From the NCBI RefSeq assembly GCF_032062135.1, contig NC_092862.1, positions 69,258,205 to 69,322,204 on the forward strand: 64,000 nt of DNA, in the 5' to 3' direction. Positions 45,515-56,410 of the stretch are shown here, piece after piece. The stretch is from Pyxicephalus adspersus (taxonomy: Eukaryota; Chordata; Amphibia; Anura; Pyxicephalidae). Positions within the stretch are counted from its first letter, which is position 1, and each line of letters opens with the position of its first letter. Position numbers and translations under genes: made by a program. The notes beneath the pieces were generated by a model that saw nothing but the letters and a program-made list of their open reading frames with translations, was not told the DNA's origin and ran no database searches.

Positions 45515-47526
45515 CTGTGTCCTTGTATAGTAACTTGGAAGCTGTAGCATTTTTTGGCTATTGCCTCAGTAACCCCAAGGTTTAATTGCTTATGTGAACG
45601 GAAGTGATTTTATCAGAACCATTGTTACAATTTCTACATAGTATTCTTATATATATGACAATAAATGTGAAGGGGTCTATTTATACAGCGGTGAATTCGA
45701 CATTCAGCTAACAGACTTTGCAGGAAAATCTTCCAGGTCCATTTGTTTCAATAGAAGTATATAATGCCTGATCAGAATATGTTTGGTAAATGACAATATA
45801 TCTGCTTTAAAAATAACTCCACAGTGTCTAAATATTTTAAGCCAGTACCATGCTTAAGATGATGATATTCTTTTTAGTGCACTTGCAGCAATATAGCTGT
45901 CCAAAAATCAAACCCACAAACAAAACCTTTCTTTTCCTTTGATTTGATTTACCAAGGGAGTTAATCCGGAATTGTAAAACATCATTACACATACTTTATT
46001 CTGAAAATTATATTTTTGTGGAAGTAGAATGTGAAAGAGAACTGCATAAATATTTAGATTTCTGATTTGCAAATCTATATACAACATTTAAAATTTGTAT
46101 GCAAAAAGAACAAAAAAAAAAACTAAACAAATAAAAAATAAATAAAATAAACTTTGCTACTCTTTTTCTTAAAGCATTAGTAGAAATACCAAGTGCTTGT
46201 CTGATACATAGTATGCTAGGATAGATAAAAATAATAGCTTTAATTCACATAATCTTTTCTTTAATAAATCTTTAATATGTATAGTATATATATTTAATAC
46301 AAAGCATGCCCCTTTTTTTACTTTTATAAAGTAATAGAAAAATAAGTGGCACTTTCGAAGGTCAAATGAAATACATATTTGGTATTTTAAAACATAACAA
46401 TTTATCTCAATGATATTATTATTATACTTTTACAGTATAGAAAATGCATTATGTATTATATAGGATTTATTCAAAGTATTGAGTTTGACCGTTTCAAGTG
46501 CCATTTCTTTTTTTATTACTTTATAATTCTCAATTGTGTAAGGTCAAGCGGCACTTGGTGTACCTAGGTGATCAAGCAAACCCGGAATGGATCTGGTCGA
46601 GGATTAAAAATATTTGCCAGCAAATGATTTATCTTCTCTAGTCTTGGAGAACTACAGAGCTATACCTTTAAAAAGAAGGTCCTACCCTTTCTTTGGATAG
46701 TCTCAGTGTTAGATGTCACAATACCAGACTAAGAAAAGAAAAGTTTAATTTACTGATATTTCTAGAGAAGTACACCCTTAGATATATGCTTAGGGTGAAA
46801 TACTAACTGCTAAACTTTTAATTAGAGAATTTTGTTCACTAAATAGCAAATCATCCCACAAGGGTGGGCCACAATCATAAATGAAGAGGATGTACTACTG
46901 TACCAAGCCCTATTAAGACACCCAGCCCAAGTACCCAGCAAGTCTATAGAGCTTCTTCTCTTCCCCCTTGGATGACTGTCATCACATAAAAGCTCAGGTG
47001 GAGTGCTGTCAGTAAATCTTTGTAGCCTGTTGTCTCCGCTGGGAAGTGAGATGTATACATATGTATACTTTCATAATTCTGTATCTTTCTCCCTCAGAAC
47101 CCCTGAAAAGGTTAATAAAGGTCAGATATTTAACTCTTCGTTGCCCACGACAGAGCCACGGTGTATCAGGATGTAGGCTTGTTGCTTAAGGGCAAGATCT
47201 GTGGATGGAGAATGTATATCGTTGTGTACAGTTCCCTTTGGTTGTAGTAACAAGAGTTCAATGACTTGTTAAGTTGCAAACCCCGTAATAACTAAAACAA
47301 AAATGTTTGCCTAGTTTGAATCTCTACTAAATTTGGGAAAGACTGGATCAGAAAAAAGGTATTTTTTTTGTCGAAGTTAAATTTAATGAAGAAGTGCAGA
47401 AAAGCAAAGGCTAGACAAAGCTCAACTGATACAAAAAATGTGTCTTAACAAAAGATAGACAGAGTTCAACTGATGTATAAAACTTGGTCAGAGTGTAAGA
47501 TCAGCAGATGACACAAAGGTTTTGAA
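45515..47526. other. Unassigned, with one MITE fragment
   Basis: Apart from the fragment at 46560-46655, nothing is recognized. Confidence 0.5.
46560..46655. repeat. Fragment of the palindromic MITE (GGGCC family)
   Basis: Contains 'GTGATCAAGCAAACCCGGAA', 'TGGATCTGGTCGAGGATT' and 'CTTCTCTAGTCTTGGAGA'. Both family ends are missing. Confidence 0.6.
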
Positions 47527-47574
47527 GTCTTGTCCTGACTTTTGCTGTGAGGCTTCTTCGGGGGATGATAAGAC
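47527..47574 (-). ncRNA. Degenerate hammerhead-ribozyme-like motif
   Basis: On the minus strand a core-like CCGAAGA is followed by a short GCC..GC stem and AAAA in place of GAAA. The outer flanks GTCTT and AAGAC are complementary and could form part of stem I. The layout is kept, but core bases are lost. Confidence 0.25.
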
Positions 47575-48338
47575 AAAAACAATGTAGGCTTAATAGGTGT
47601 ATCAGAAATATACAAACAAATATATATCATTATACATAGAACAGACAGTCTTTAAGTGACTGGGATCTTTGGTATGTTACTTGGGCTTTGTCCAATATGT
47701 AAGTTTTATGTACAGAATCTAAGATGAATATGTTCCAGTATTAAACAGATATTGAATATTTGTTTGTGATGTCTGTTATAGCGGGTAATAATCTTGTATG
47801 TTTTTTGTCCTGGGATTTTCTCATTGAATAGGAGAGTTTCTCTTGCCATAGGATTCACTTTCTGTATGATTTTTTTGTAAGATTGTCTTGCTGCATCCTC
47901 TTTTGAGTGTCTTCTTTTTAAAGTTTTTGCTTTAGGGTTGAATTGTTCATCTCAACATAGTCTAAGGTTTAGTTTACATTAGCGGTTTCTGCAAGCATCA
48001 AATAATAGAAAAAAAGGAAAGGAAAGCAGGGGTTTGGGCACAAAAAACTGTATTGGTGGTGTACAGTCTATAAAAATAAAAAATATAATAAATAAACAGA
48101 ATAAACATATGCCACAATACTCTCTTGTGGCTCAAATAATACAGATTAGGCCTCAAAGTGCACAAAATACAACATATAATGTAAAATACTTGACAGATTA
48201 AGGTTGCACCACAATAATATCTTGGGGTCCACCAAGTGTCAAATTGGCCCAAGGGGGCACTAAACATGCAGCATCTAGCCAAACATATACATTTACTTGC
48301 CATACAGTTTTAAAACCATTAATTCATATTGATTGTTG

Positions 48339-48378
48339 TACCCGACGCGTTTTGCCTTATTAGGCATCCTCAGGGGTA
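48339..48378 (-). ncRNA. Hammerhead-ribozyme-like motif
   Basis: Minus-strand order: TACCC, CTGAGGA, a stem GCC-TAATAA-GGC, AAAA, CGCG, TC, GGGTA. TACCC and GGGTA pair as a five-base stem I. CGCG is self-complementary, as in minimal stem III forms that work as dimers, and TC is a permitted cleavage dinucleotide. Two core positions differ from the consensus (CUGAUGA to CUGAGGA, and GAAA to AAAA), so activity is unlikely even if the origin is a ribozyme. Confidence 0.42.
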
Positions 48379-49093
48379 ATAGTTTGGTAACATGTTTTTG
48401 GCAATTGTGGTATCTGTATCTAGATTAATAGGAGTTTAATTGTTAGTCAAGTGTGCTATACAAGTATATAGGTATATTTATCAATATTATTGCATCTTTA
48501 GACAAATTTCAGTGAAATTTTTTTAATAAAATTAAAAAAAAAAAAATTACATTGTTGTGGTCAATTATTTCATTATTTTGTATAATTATTATTTTTATTA
48601 TTATATTATATTATTATATTATTATTATATTATAACTTATGATTATAATAAAAAAATAAATTTAATTATCATACCCGGGACTTAATCCTAAAAATTACAG
48701 GCCCACAATATAAAGAACAAATTTCTATGCAAAAAAAATTGTATCACTTTTAGCATAAAACAACTGACAGAATTAGAATGCTATGGGGGTTAAGCTGAAA
48801 TTCTGAACAGATGCCAAGTGGGGCCCCAAAAAGAAATATTGTTTTTATTACATTACATCAGCATTGTAGAATCAACATGACATTACATCCAAATGTACTA
48901 CAACTAATGAAGACATAATTCCTAATATTAACTCAACTGACTCCCCTATGACTGGATGGTAACAGTAACCATCACAAATACAAATTCCAAGAATATCGAG
49001 AACAGACACTAAAGCATATAATCAACCCAATTTTTTAGAATATATATATATACATATATATAATAATTTATTTTCTTTATCAATATATAAATA

Positions 49094-49096
<3 letters not shown>
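48379..49096. other. Unassigned; ATT-rich simple repeat at about 48583-48635
   Basis: Only simple (TTA)n-type sequence stands out. Confidence 0.6.
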
Positions 49097-49141
<45 letters not shown>

Positions 49142-49142
49142 N

Positions 49143-49171
<29 letters not shown>
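49097..49171. repeat. (TA)n microsatellite with an ambiguous base
   Basis: A long TA run contains a single N at 49142. The true repeat length is probably unresolved in the assembly. Confidence 0.95.
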
Positions 49172-49173
<2 letters not shown>

Positions 49174-49369
49174 ATAAGTATATATTTTATTGTAAAAACT
49201 GTATTATTCTTTAGGCGGTTACATCTGATATCAGAGTGATGAATGTTCTCCATAGTTTTCATTGCAGCTGACCATTATTAACGCACCATAAATTGAATCA
49301 ACTCTATTGCACTTTATGGATTTTATTTATCATATATGTAAGACTGTGCACATTTAATGAGAAGAGACC

Positions 49370-49819
49370 TGTCATGGCGGTAAGTAGTCCCGGACCACAT
49401 CTAGACCCTCTGCTCAGTGATTTCTGCCTTCAGCGCTGGGAGAGCGATAACGACACCAGGCTAGGATTAAGTTAGATCACTCTCAAAACTTTATTGTTTG
49501 CACACAGTTTATATACCAGTTTAAAGGAATGATCAGTGCATGATCACGTGACTATAGACAACTAGCAGACATGACAAATGTCCTTGTGGTTTTCTTAGAA
49601 TAGAATATTCATGTCAGGGGAACAGATAAATTGACTAAGGGAGGAAGGGGAGTGTTTCAAGGCAAAAAAGGGGGGGGGGGAGTAGATGGTTTACTGATAA
49701 GATTAGTTTACTGATAAGAAGAGTACAACTTGTTTCAACATACCTCAATCATCTACAAAACATAGGAAAAGCACAAATAAAATTTAACTCCAAGCCTCAG
49801 CAAAATTCCATTCCTTACA
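49370..49819 (-). mobile_element. Probable solo LTR of an endogenous retrovirus-like element
   Basis: The segment starts TG and ends CA, and is flanked by AGACC (49365-49369) and GGACC (49820-49824), a 5-bp duplication with one mismatch. On the minus strand a TATATAAA box (49508-49515) is followed within about 20 bp by an AATAAA signal (49490-49495), the order expected for U3 and R of an LTR. No internal gag, pol or env sequence adjoins it. Confidence 0.6.
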
Positions 49820-49824
49820 GGACC

Positions 49825-52563
49825 CCTTTTCTTCTGTCCTAAAGATGCTACAATATGTAGGTGAAAATTTCTAATTTGTTAGAGGAATTTTTAGACAGTT
49901 GTTACTAATGCAGTTCCCCCACCTCTCTTTTAACTCCTGGGGAAACTAATTTTCATTCACTTTCAGCCCTGATAAATATGGCAAGGGAGGTTGCAAGGAT
50001 AAAATTTAGGGCTAATAATGTTTTTATTCATACTCCCCTCCAACATGTTCTCAAATACCCTCACTATTACCATGCCTCTAAATGCTCATTCCTATTCATA
50101 CTGCTGTTTGTACATTTACCATAAAGTTAGATACAGCCTCCCGTTTTTTATCCAGTACCATTTTTACAATAATTTAAAAAGAGAAGAGAAAAGGGGGGAA
50201 AAGGGTGAGAGAGTATAGGGGAGAGGAAGGAAAATACTGAGAGCAAAGAGCGAGAGGATTCTATTGACCATACCACACAGACTGAGCCCTGTGCAAGGGA
50301 AGTAATATGTGCACCACATATAGAGACCTGACATTCACCCGTCAAACTCTTACAATACAAGATAACATGTCATTCAGGCAGTCTAGGCACACCCACCAGT
50401 GAAGCATTAAAAAAGATGGCATGACATCAATGTAAATCAAAGTCAATAATGCAGTAAACTCAAGGAAAGCGAAGATAAGGTCCCATGGCATATCAAAAGC
50501 AGAGTCCTTCCCAATCTTCAGAGCGATTCTTCAAAGGTGGTTATGAGATACCGATTGGCTGTATTTCTGTCTCGCTGTAGTTTCTGGTCGGAAACTGTAT
50601 TGGCTTTATTGTTCACCTTGGCTTTTTCTGTGCTGCATCTTACTGTATATGTATTCTATATATATAAATAAAAACAAAAAACAAAATCTGCTGGTTTTGG
50701 ATAAAATAAAAAAGTGCAAACAAAATAAGGAAAGAGCAAAATAATATATTAAAACTTAACCTTAATGAATTACTTTTTGGTATTTTTTGTTATGTCTTAC
50801 TTTTTTCTTTCCATTTATATTTTTCATATTTTGTACAAGATTTATATTGCGCTAACATCAACTCTTCTCCCTTTTAAGGTAATGTTTTATTGATTTTTCC
50901 AGTAATCAAATTTTCTGTGTTGCTATTTTCAGTCACAGGCTGTCAGTACTGCAGCCTATCAACCTTTCTTCAATTACACAAAAAACAATTTCACCAAAAA
51001 CAAAAGCAATGCACCAGAGGTGTACATCACTTTAATAAATAAAACAAATAAATGGCAATGCAAATTATTTTGCTCTAAATAACCTAAAATGATCAATCAT
51101 ATATATGATTTTTCAACAAAAGCCTGGCAATAAAATTGCCAAAGAACACCTCAATTTTCAATACCTTGTCTAGAAATGTATTCATCTATCAACTCGAGAA
51201 GATTAAAGAAAAGATTTATTGTTTTCAATCTTGATTGTGAAATAAGAATACTACATACAGAACTCTATTTATGGAAGTCTTTCTTAAGGGTGTTGGTTTG
51301 TTTTATATTTTTTTTGAAAATGTGTTAGATTTTTATTTTCATACTTTAGAAAGTAAGATATTAATATACATTACTTAAAATTACTTTTCTAAAAATTCCT
51401 TTTTAAAATTCCTTAAAATTGTTTTTCAACATGTAAATGTAGACATGCAAACAGAGCTTCATGCAAGCATTGCATATATATATAATAATAAACGTTAAAA
51501 AATACAGGGAATGTGTTTCACAAAAATGTAACAGATGTAATTGTATGTTGTAATAAAAAAGATGTACATTCTTGACCTGATATGCTAGTATAGCTAATAT
51601 TTGCTAGTATATACTTCTGAAGGGCATTTTGCAAAACTTCCCACTAGTGTCTAACAATGAAAATGCCCCCCTCCCCTCCTTTCCACATTAAATTTTTCCA
51701 GTTACAATATGATTTTATTTTTCTTCCTTCAACTGCATGTTTCAAATACCTTACAAGAACATGAGAGGATTATACTGGGAGTGGCAGATAGTAGAGAGGG
51801 AATGAAGGAAGATCGGCAACTTTATCTATCTTATCAGGAGATAGGCTAAATAATATCGTGTATGGAGTGTTAGGATTTTACATATAAATTTTGGCATCCA
51901 TTGAGAGTAAAGAAGGACTTACAAGGGATTTTAAAAAATTTTCAACATTCCACATCAGACAAGAAAGAAAGTATTAGTCCATCTTTGTAAAACTGTTGGC
52001 ACTGCACTTCTTCCTATTTAGGTTTGTAGGATCTAACCCCCTTCAGCCAGTTCATGGTTTCTGCCAGTGTCAAGTACTTAGCTATCATTTTGTTGCCTAA
52101 ATGCAATCCCTGCCCTAAGCCAACATGTGGAGCATGATAATTCCTTGTCACCAGACCATGCTGTCAGCAGCTGGGTACACATGACCACAGACACATGGTA
52201 AAGTAAACATAGGCAGGGATGCTACATATCTTTCCCCTGGCAGAACAGATGCAAGCCTGATGCTAATATTTTCCCTGACATTATGAATATGTTAGAAATC
52301 AAACAGCAGACTTTGATACTCTATCAGATATGCATAGACTTAAAAATAATTTGAAATGTGTAATAGGTGATAGGTGACACCTAATTCCAAAGAAAAACAT
52401 CAAACAAAATATCTATGAATGATAAAAAGACAAGACAAAATAACAAGTAGTAAGGGTGAAAAACAGTGTCCTACTGACCTTGTAATGATATTGTTTTTAA
52501 ATGAAGAAATGTTGCAAAAGATGTTTAAACTCAATATGGAGGCTATCATAGTAAATTACACAA
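49825..52563. other. Unassigned sequence
   Basis: A purine-rich patch lies at about 50175-50260. A weak 'AAGATTTATATTGCGCTAAC' match to the SINE-like tail family lies near 50838. No gene recognized. Confidence 0.45.
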
Positions 52564-52565
52564 TA

Positions 52566-52860
52566 CAGGTAGTCCCCGAGCTATGAACATCAGACATATG
52601 GACGACTCCTAGATACAAACGGGGCTTCCCTGCTTGTTCTTGTGCAGGATGGAGGCTTGTTGGGAGGAAGAGCAGTTTACGTGACTTGTAGAAGGAATCT
52701 TTTGCTCTTCTGCAACATCTTGTAACTCTTTAATGACCCAGGCAAACTCTGCAGTTGTTTTTTTGCATATCAAAGCACAGCTTGTTCCAGAAGTTAATGA
52801 ATGTCTAGGCTTCATAAAGTTTTTTTTTTTTTTTTGCTTTGGTTTTTTGCTTTTTTTGTG
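52566..52860 (+). mobile_element. One end of a TA-flanked DNA transposon
   Basis: After TA (52564-52565) the sequence CAGGTAGTCCCCGAGCTATG and 'ACGACTCCTAGATACAAACGG' matches the kind of terminal sequence common in vertebrate mariner/Tigger-type repeats. No inverted partner end was found, so the copy is truncated. It passes into a T-rich tail near 52820. Confidence 0.55.
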
Positions 52861-53243
52861 ATTAACTCATACTGAAGATTTTATACAGTAACTGACACCA
52901 AGCTGCCTAATAATATGTTGAGACAAACATCTGTAAAGGCTAAATATTTGTTAGTCCTTTTTAGAAAAACAAACAAAACAGGAATACCTATATTGTAAAA
53001 AGGGACTTTCAAGGTACCAAACTTAATTAAAAAAGCTAATTTTTATTTTACAAAAAATGAAAACATCTTATTGAACATATACTTGCATATAGACCATGAC
53101 AATTTCATAAAATCAATCACCTAGAGAAATAGCTTTGTTTAAACAATGTCTGCTGACGCTTTTTACAAGGATGAGTCATCAAAAGGAGTACATAATGATT
53201 ATGGTTGTTACCATCACTGAAAGGACAGAAATAATTATTTTAA

Positions 53244-53291
53244 CTAAACTCTAAACGTTTCGCAGATCTGATCTGCTTCATCAGGAGTTAG
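53244..53291 (-). ncRNA. Hammerhead-ribozyme-like motif, best copy
   Basis: Minus-strand order: CTAACTC, CTGATGA, A, a GCAGAT-CAG-ATCTGC stem-loop, GAAA, CGTT, TA, GAGTTTAG. Both core boxes match the hammerhead consensus exactly, stem II is a perfect 6-bp hairpin, and AACTC pairs with GAGTT as stem I. Deviations are one extra A before stem II and a mutated stem III (CGTT in place of CGCG). Hammerheads are known from Penelope-like elements and retrozymes, including in amphibians. The nearest Penelope RT here is 2.3 kb away on the other strand. Confidence 0.5.
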
Positions 53292-53490
53292 ATAGCAACC
53301 ACTTTTCGAAAGTACAATACCATTGTTGACAAAAATTGGGATAGAAATACAAATCTGTAAAAAGAGAAATATATCAGAATTCCTACTGAAACAAGTAAAC
53401 ACTGCAGAAAGTCTTCATAGACATAAATATATATTTTTGAAACCATTAAATTATATCTACTGTAAATATCAAAATTCCCCAACGCGTGTG
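53292..53490. other. Unassigned spacer between the ribozyme-like motif and the palindrome
   Basis: It includes 'CCCCAACGCGTGTGC' near 53476-53490, which recalls the CGCGTC-GGG segment of the hammerhead-like motifs but has no core boxes. Confidence 0.4.
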
Positions 53491-53674
53491 CAATAGCAAT
53501 AGTAAATTTGCCACTAAAGTGAATAGCCCAATCCAACATTCATAAAATTTAAATATAATGTATTAAAAAGCAGGGCTTTGGATCACTTGTGAGCTGCCAT
53601 TTATTACATTATATTTAAATTTATGAATGTTGGATTGGGCCATTCACTTTGGTGGCAAATTTACTATTGCTATT
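53491..53674. repeat. Long inverted repeat, ~70-bp arms
   Basis: The left arm 53491-53562 is complementary to the right arm 53605-53674 with only a few mismatches, around a 42-nt spacer. The arms include 'CCACTAAAGTGAATAGCCCA' and its complement. It has no transposon-type termini I can recognize, and it lies immediately upstream of the LINE fragment. Confidence 0.85.
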
Positions 53675-54420
53675 ATATGTCTCCCACTCTTCTCCATGTT
53701 GGTATTTCCCTAGGGTCTGTCCTTGATAATGTTCTCTTTTCTCTGTGCACATCTTCACTTGTCAACTCATATCATTCTTTACCATTTGTATGCAGATGAC
53801 ACACAAATCTACCTGGCCACCCCTGATGGGTCTCACTTGCTCTTAAATATTGTTTCAAGTTCCCTGTTAGCTGTCTCTTGAGGAGTGGCTGACAGGTGTC
53901 TGAAACGCACCCTGAATAAAACAGAACTCATCATCCCCCTCCATTATGGGTATTTTGCCCTTAAAAAAGGTTATTTGGCCCACCCCACATGCATATTGTC
54001 TGGATATCACCAGGGGTGTAGTCATTAAACTAGAAGAAGGGGCATGCTAATAGTAAAGGCGATCCATGGTGAGCATGCTAGGAAAGCCTAAAGGGGGTCC
54101 CCGAAAAAAGTGAGGGCGTGCCTGCCCCACTACACCCCTGGATGTCACCTTTGATTTCACACTCTCCTTTACTCACCACATTTGGAACATATCTAGGTCC
54201 TGCCACTTCCACCTATGCAAATTTCCATAAATATGCTCTTTCCTGTCCCTTGAAACCATCATCTCTTGCCTGGAAAACTGTAACATCCTCCTTTCCGGCA
54301 GTCCACTAATGAGACTCTCTCTTCTACAATCTATCATGAATGCTGGAGGTAGATTTTTCTATCCTTTCCTCCACTAATCATCTGCTGCCTCTTTTTTCAG
54401 ATCTTTATTAGTTTCCATTT
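53675..54420 (+). pseudogene. CR1/L2/Rex-type LINE reverse transcriptase fragment
   Basis: 'LGSVLDNVLFSLCTSSLVN' is followed, after a one-base shift, by 'LYHLYADDTQIYLATPDGS', with the YADD active-site box intact at 53789-53800. Then come 'LKRTLNKTELIIPLH' and, after a hAT MITE insertion, 'VTFDFTLSFTHHIWNIS' and 'LAWKTVTSSFPA'. This is the palm-to-thumb order of CR1/L2/Rex non-LTR retrotransposons. The endonuclease, most of RT and the 3' end are missing. Confidence 0.85.
54011..54140. mobile_element. hAT MITE inside the LINE fragment
   Basis: The ends CAGGGGTGTAGT and ACTACACCCCTG are perfect 12-bp inverted repeats. Flanks GATATCAC (54003-54010) and GATGTCAC (54141-54148) form an 8-bp duplication with one mismatch. 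Removing it restores the LINE reading 'LD-VTFDFTL'. Confidence 0.93.
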
Positions 54421-54821
54421 CCATAAGGATTGAAAAGGAGCCATTGTGTAAAGCCAGCCTTATGCTTTATTCATAAGTACCTTCTATGATGTGGAAAACT
54501 ATAGACTTTCTATAAACAGTAACATTTTTAGAAATTTAAATAAATAATGAGAAATAAGGTAAATTGGCTGAACATATGGTCAAATTATCTGCAGAATTGA
54601 CCTGCTTTCAAGTACAAGTACAACTGTTGGAATGTTCTACTAGACAAGTTATTCTGCTGCTGGTAGAATATTTTCCTAGTAGAAGAATTCTAATGTTCTA
54701 CCAGCAGAATTACTTTTACTTTATTACAGTACAATATTCTATCAGCAGTAGTATTATTCTATTAGGCAAACATTCTGCTTGATTTTACTTGAATGTCCCA
54801 CAGTCTACAATGTACACAAGC
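54421..54821. other. Unassigned; imperfect hairpin at about 54649-54709
   Basis: 'ATTCTGCTGCTGGTAGAA' and 'TTCTACCAGCAGAAT' form an inverted pair. Nothing else is supported. Confidence 0.45.
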
Positions 54822-55010
54822 ACAATGCGGAGCTTAACAGATCCAGCTGATGACCAATGAGAGATACAGCGCAAAGCTCAGCAAATCCAGCCAGCAGACA
54901 ATAACAAGTATACCATACAACTCAGCAAATCCTACAGTTGGCCAATGACAGGTATAGTGAACAGCCTAGCAAATTCAGCTGGCTTCCGAAATTAGATGTA
55001 GTGTACAGTT
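54822..55010 (+). repeat. 44-bp minisatellite, four degenerate units
   Basis: 'GCTTAACAGATCCAGC', 'GCTCAGCAAATCCAGC', 'ACTCAGCAAATCCTAC' and 'GCCTAGCAAATTCAGC' start at 54832, 54876, 54920 and 54964, an exact 44-bp period. Each is followed by a 'CCAATGA.AG.TATA'-type segment. Confidence 0.8.
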
Positions 55011-55053
55011 CTCTGAACTGTAAAAGATGAAAAAAAAACGTACTAGTCTAGAC

Positions 55054-55302
55054 CAATGTTTCTTACTCAGGGGGGATCTTGGGGTTCCTCCAGAGGTTGC
55101 CAGTAAAATTGACACCGAATATGTTTTGTCTATCTGTAAAGGGACATTCTTCTCACTGGTAAGCAATGTTAGACATTCTTCCCACTGAAATTCACACTAG
55201 TTTACTGTGAGCTGTGGATATAGTAGTTGCAGAATGGGTTCCCTGAGGAGCAGAAAGGTATTTCAAAGGGTTCCACCGTGTTAAAAATGTCAAGAAACAC
55301 TG
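55054..55302. mobile_element. hAT MITE, complete
   Basis: The ends CAATGTTTCTTACTC and, inverted, CAGTGTTTCTTGACA. The 8-bp duplication is GTCTAGAC (55046-55053) and GTCTAGAT (55303-55310). Near the ends it carries the 'GGGGTTCC' and 'GGGTTCC' wording typical of vertebrate hAT MITEs. Confidence 0.9.
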
Positions 55303-55628
55303 GTCTAGATCATACTCTGAATAGCATTTCCTTATGTAAACTTGGAAAAAAAGAGATTCCGTTGAAATCAACCATAAGATGAAATATTCTCTTTTGCAAC
55401 TAGAAGGGATGGCTCTTATTTCCCTTTGTAGGATTCTGAGCATTACCATCCTGCCATCAGAGAAGGAGAGATTCACCATAAATGCAACCAATCCTTTTTA
55501 TAAGGTGACCACTGTCTTCAGTGAAAGTATATGTATAAGGCACTAAAGAGTAAACCCACAAACTGATACATGAAAACAGTGATTGCGTAATTACAACAGA
55601 TAACTAAAAAAAGATAAGCACGATTGAC

Positions 55629-55830
55629 TGGAGCTTGTACCACCGTCTCTATCCAAGGGAAGCTATACCATGCTTACACAGACTTCCCAAGATACACAAA
55701 AAAGGTGCCCCTTTAGAACTGATCATCAGCAGCATCAACTCTATATCAAATAATATTGCCTAATATATGACTACAATCTTATCCTTCTTAGTTGGTAACA
55801 TGGTACACCAAGACTAGGGAATATACAATT
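55629..55830 (+). pseudogene. Penelope-like element RT fragment
   Basis: The frame starting at 55629 reads WSLYHRLYPREAIPCLHRLP, then KIHKKGAPLELIISSINS and ISNNIA, followed by 'ILSFLVGNMVH' after stops. This matches the 'LYGLPKIHK.G.PLRPI.S' block of Penelope-like reverse transcriptases. The rest of the RT and any GIY-YIG endonuclease are missing or unrecognizable; sequence to about 56170 may belong to the same copy. The L..I in place of L-R-P-I shows decay. Confidence 0.75.
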
Positions 55831-56223
55831 CATTAGTGAACTTGGCTTAAAAGTCATTTGCTATTTGCAAGAGGTGTGAAAGAGACCATATATGTCAAAT
55901 TGGAAGAATCCAGTGAGGGAATGAGGGCTTTCAACACAATCTGTCTTCCAACTATAGTGCGATTTTAACATCCCTAGTCCAAGGATTTGACAACAATTCA
56001 CACCCATTAGCCATGTAATATGAATATTTAACACCCATGCAGACTTCATATTCACAGCCTGCTAAATGAAAATGCTGCACCTGGGAGCTCTTTCGTGTCA
56101 GGAAAACTGTGGAACAGACAAATACCTGTGTGGTGAGCGAAGAAACTTGTGTCACCCAAACCTAGACAGCAGCTTTATATTTTTAATGTTGTTGTTCTCT
56201 GTTTACCTATATATAGTGTAAAC

Positions 56224-56410
56224 TAGCGGTCCCCAACTGGTGGGTACAGACCACTGGTGGTCCAGGAAAAAATGTTGGTGGTCCACAGCTTTTCTTGAGT
56301 CCAGAGCCTTGCGCTACTGTCCCTTCTGTAATTTAGCAAGAAAGTCTGAGCCTACGATGGGGGAGTGGGTGGGTTCTGGCATCATGACATCATTCTTCCC
56401 CTTTGAGTGC
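56224..56410 (+). repeat. hAT-like repeat fragment
   Basis: It begins TAGCGGTCCCCAACTGGTGG, a hAT-style start. At 56355-56400 it contains 'GGGTGGGTTCTGGCATCATG' sequence shared with 18248-18290. The inverted right end is absent. Confidence 0.6.
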
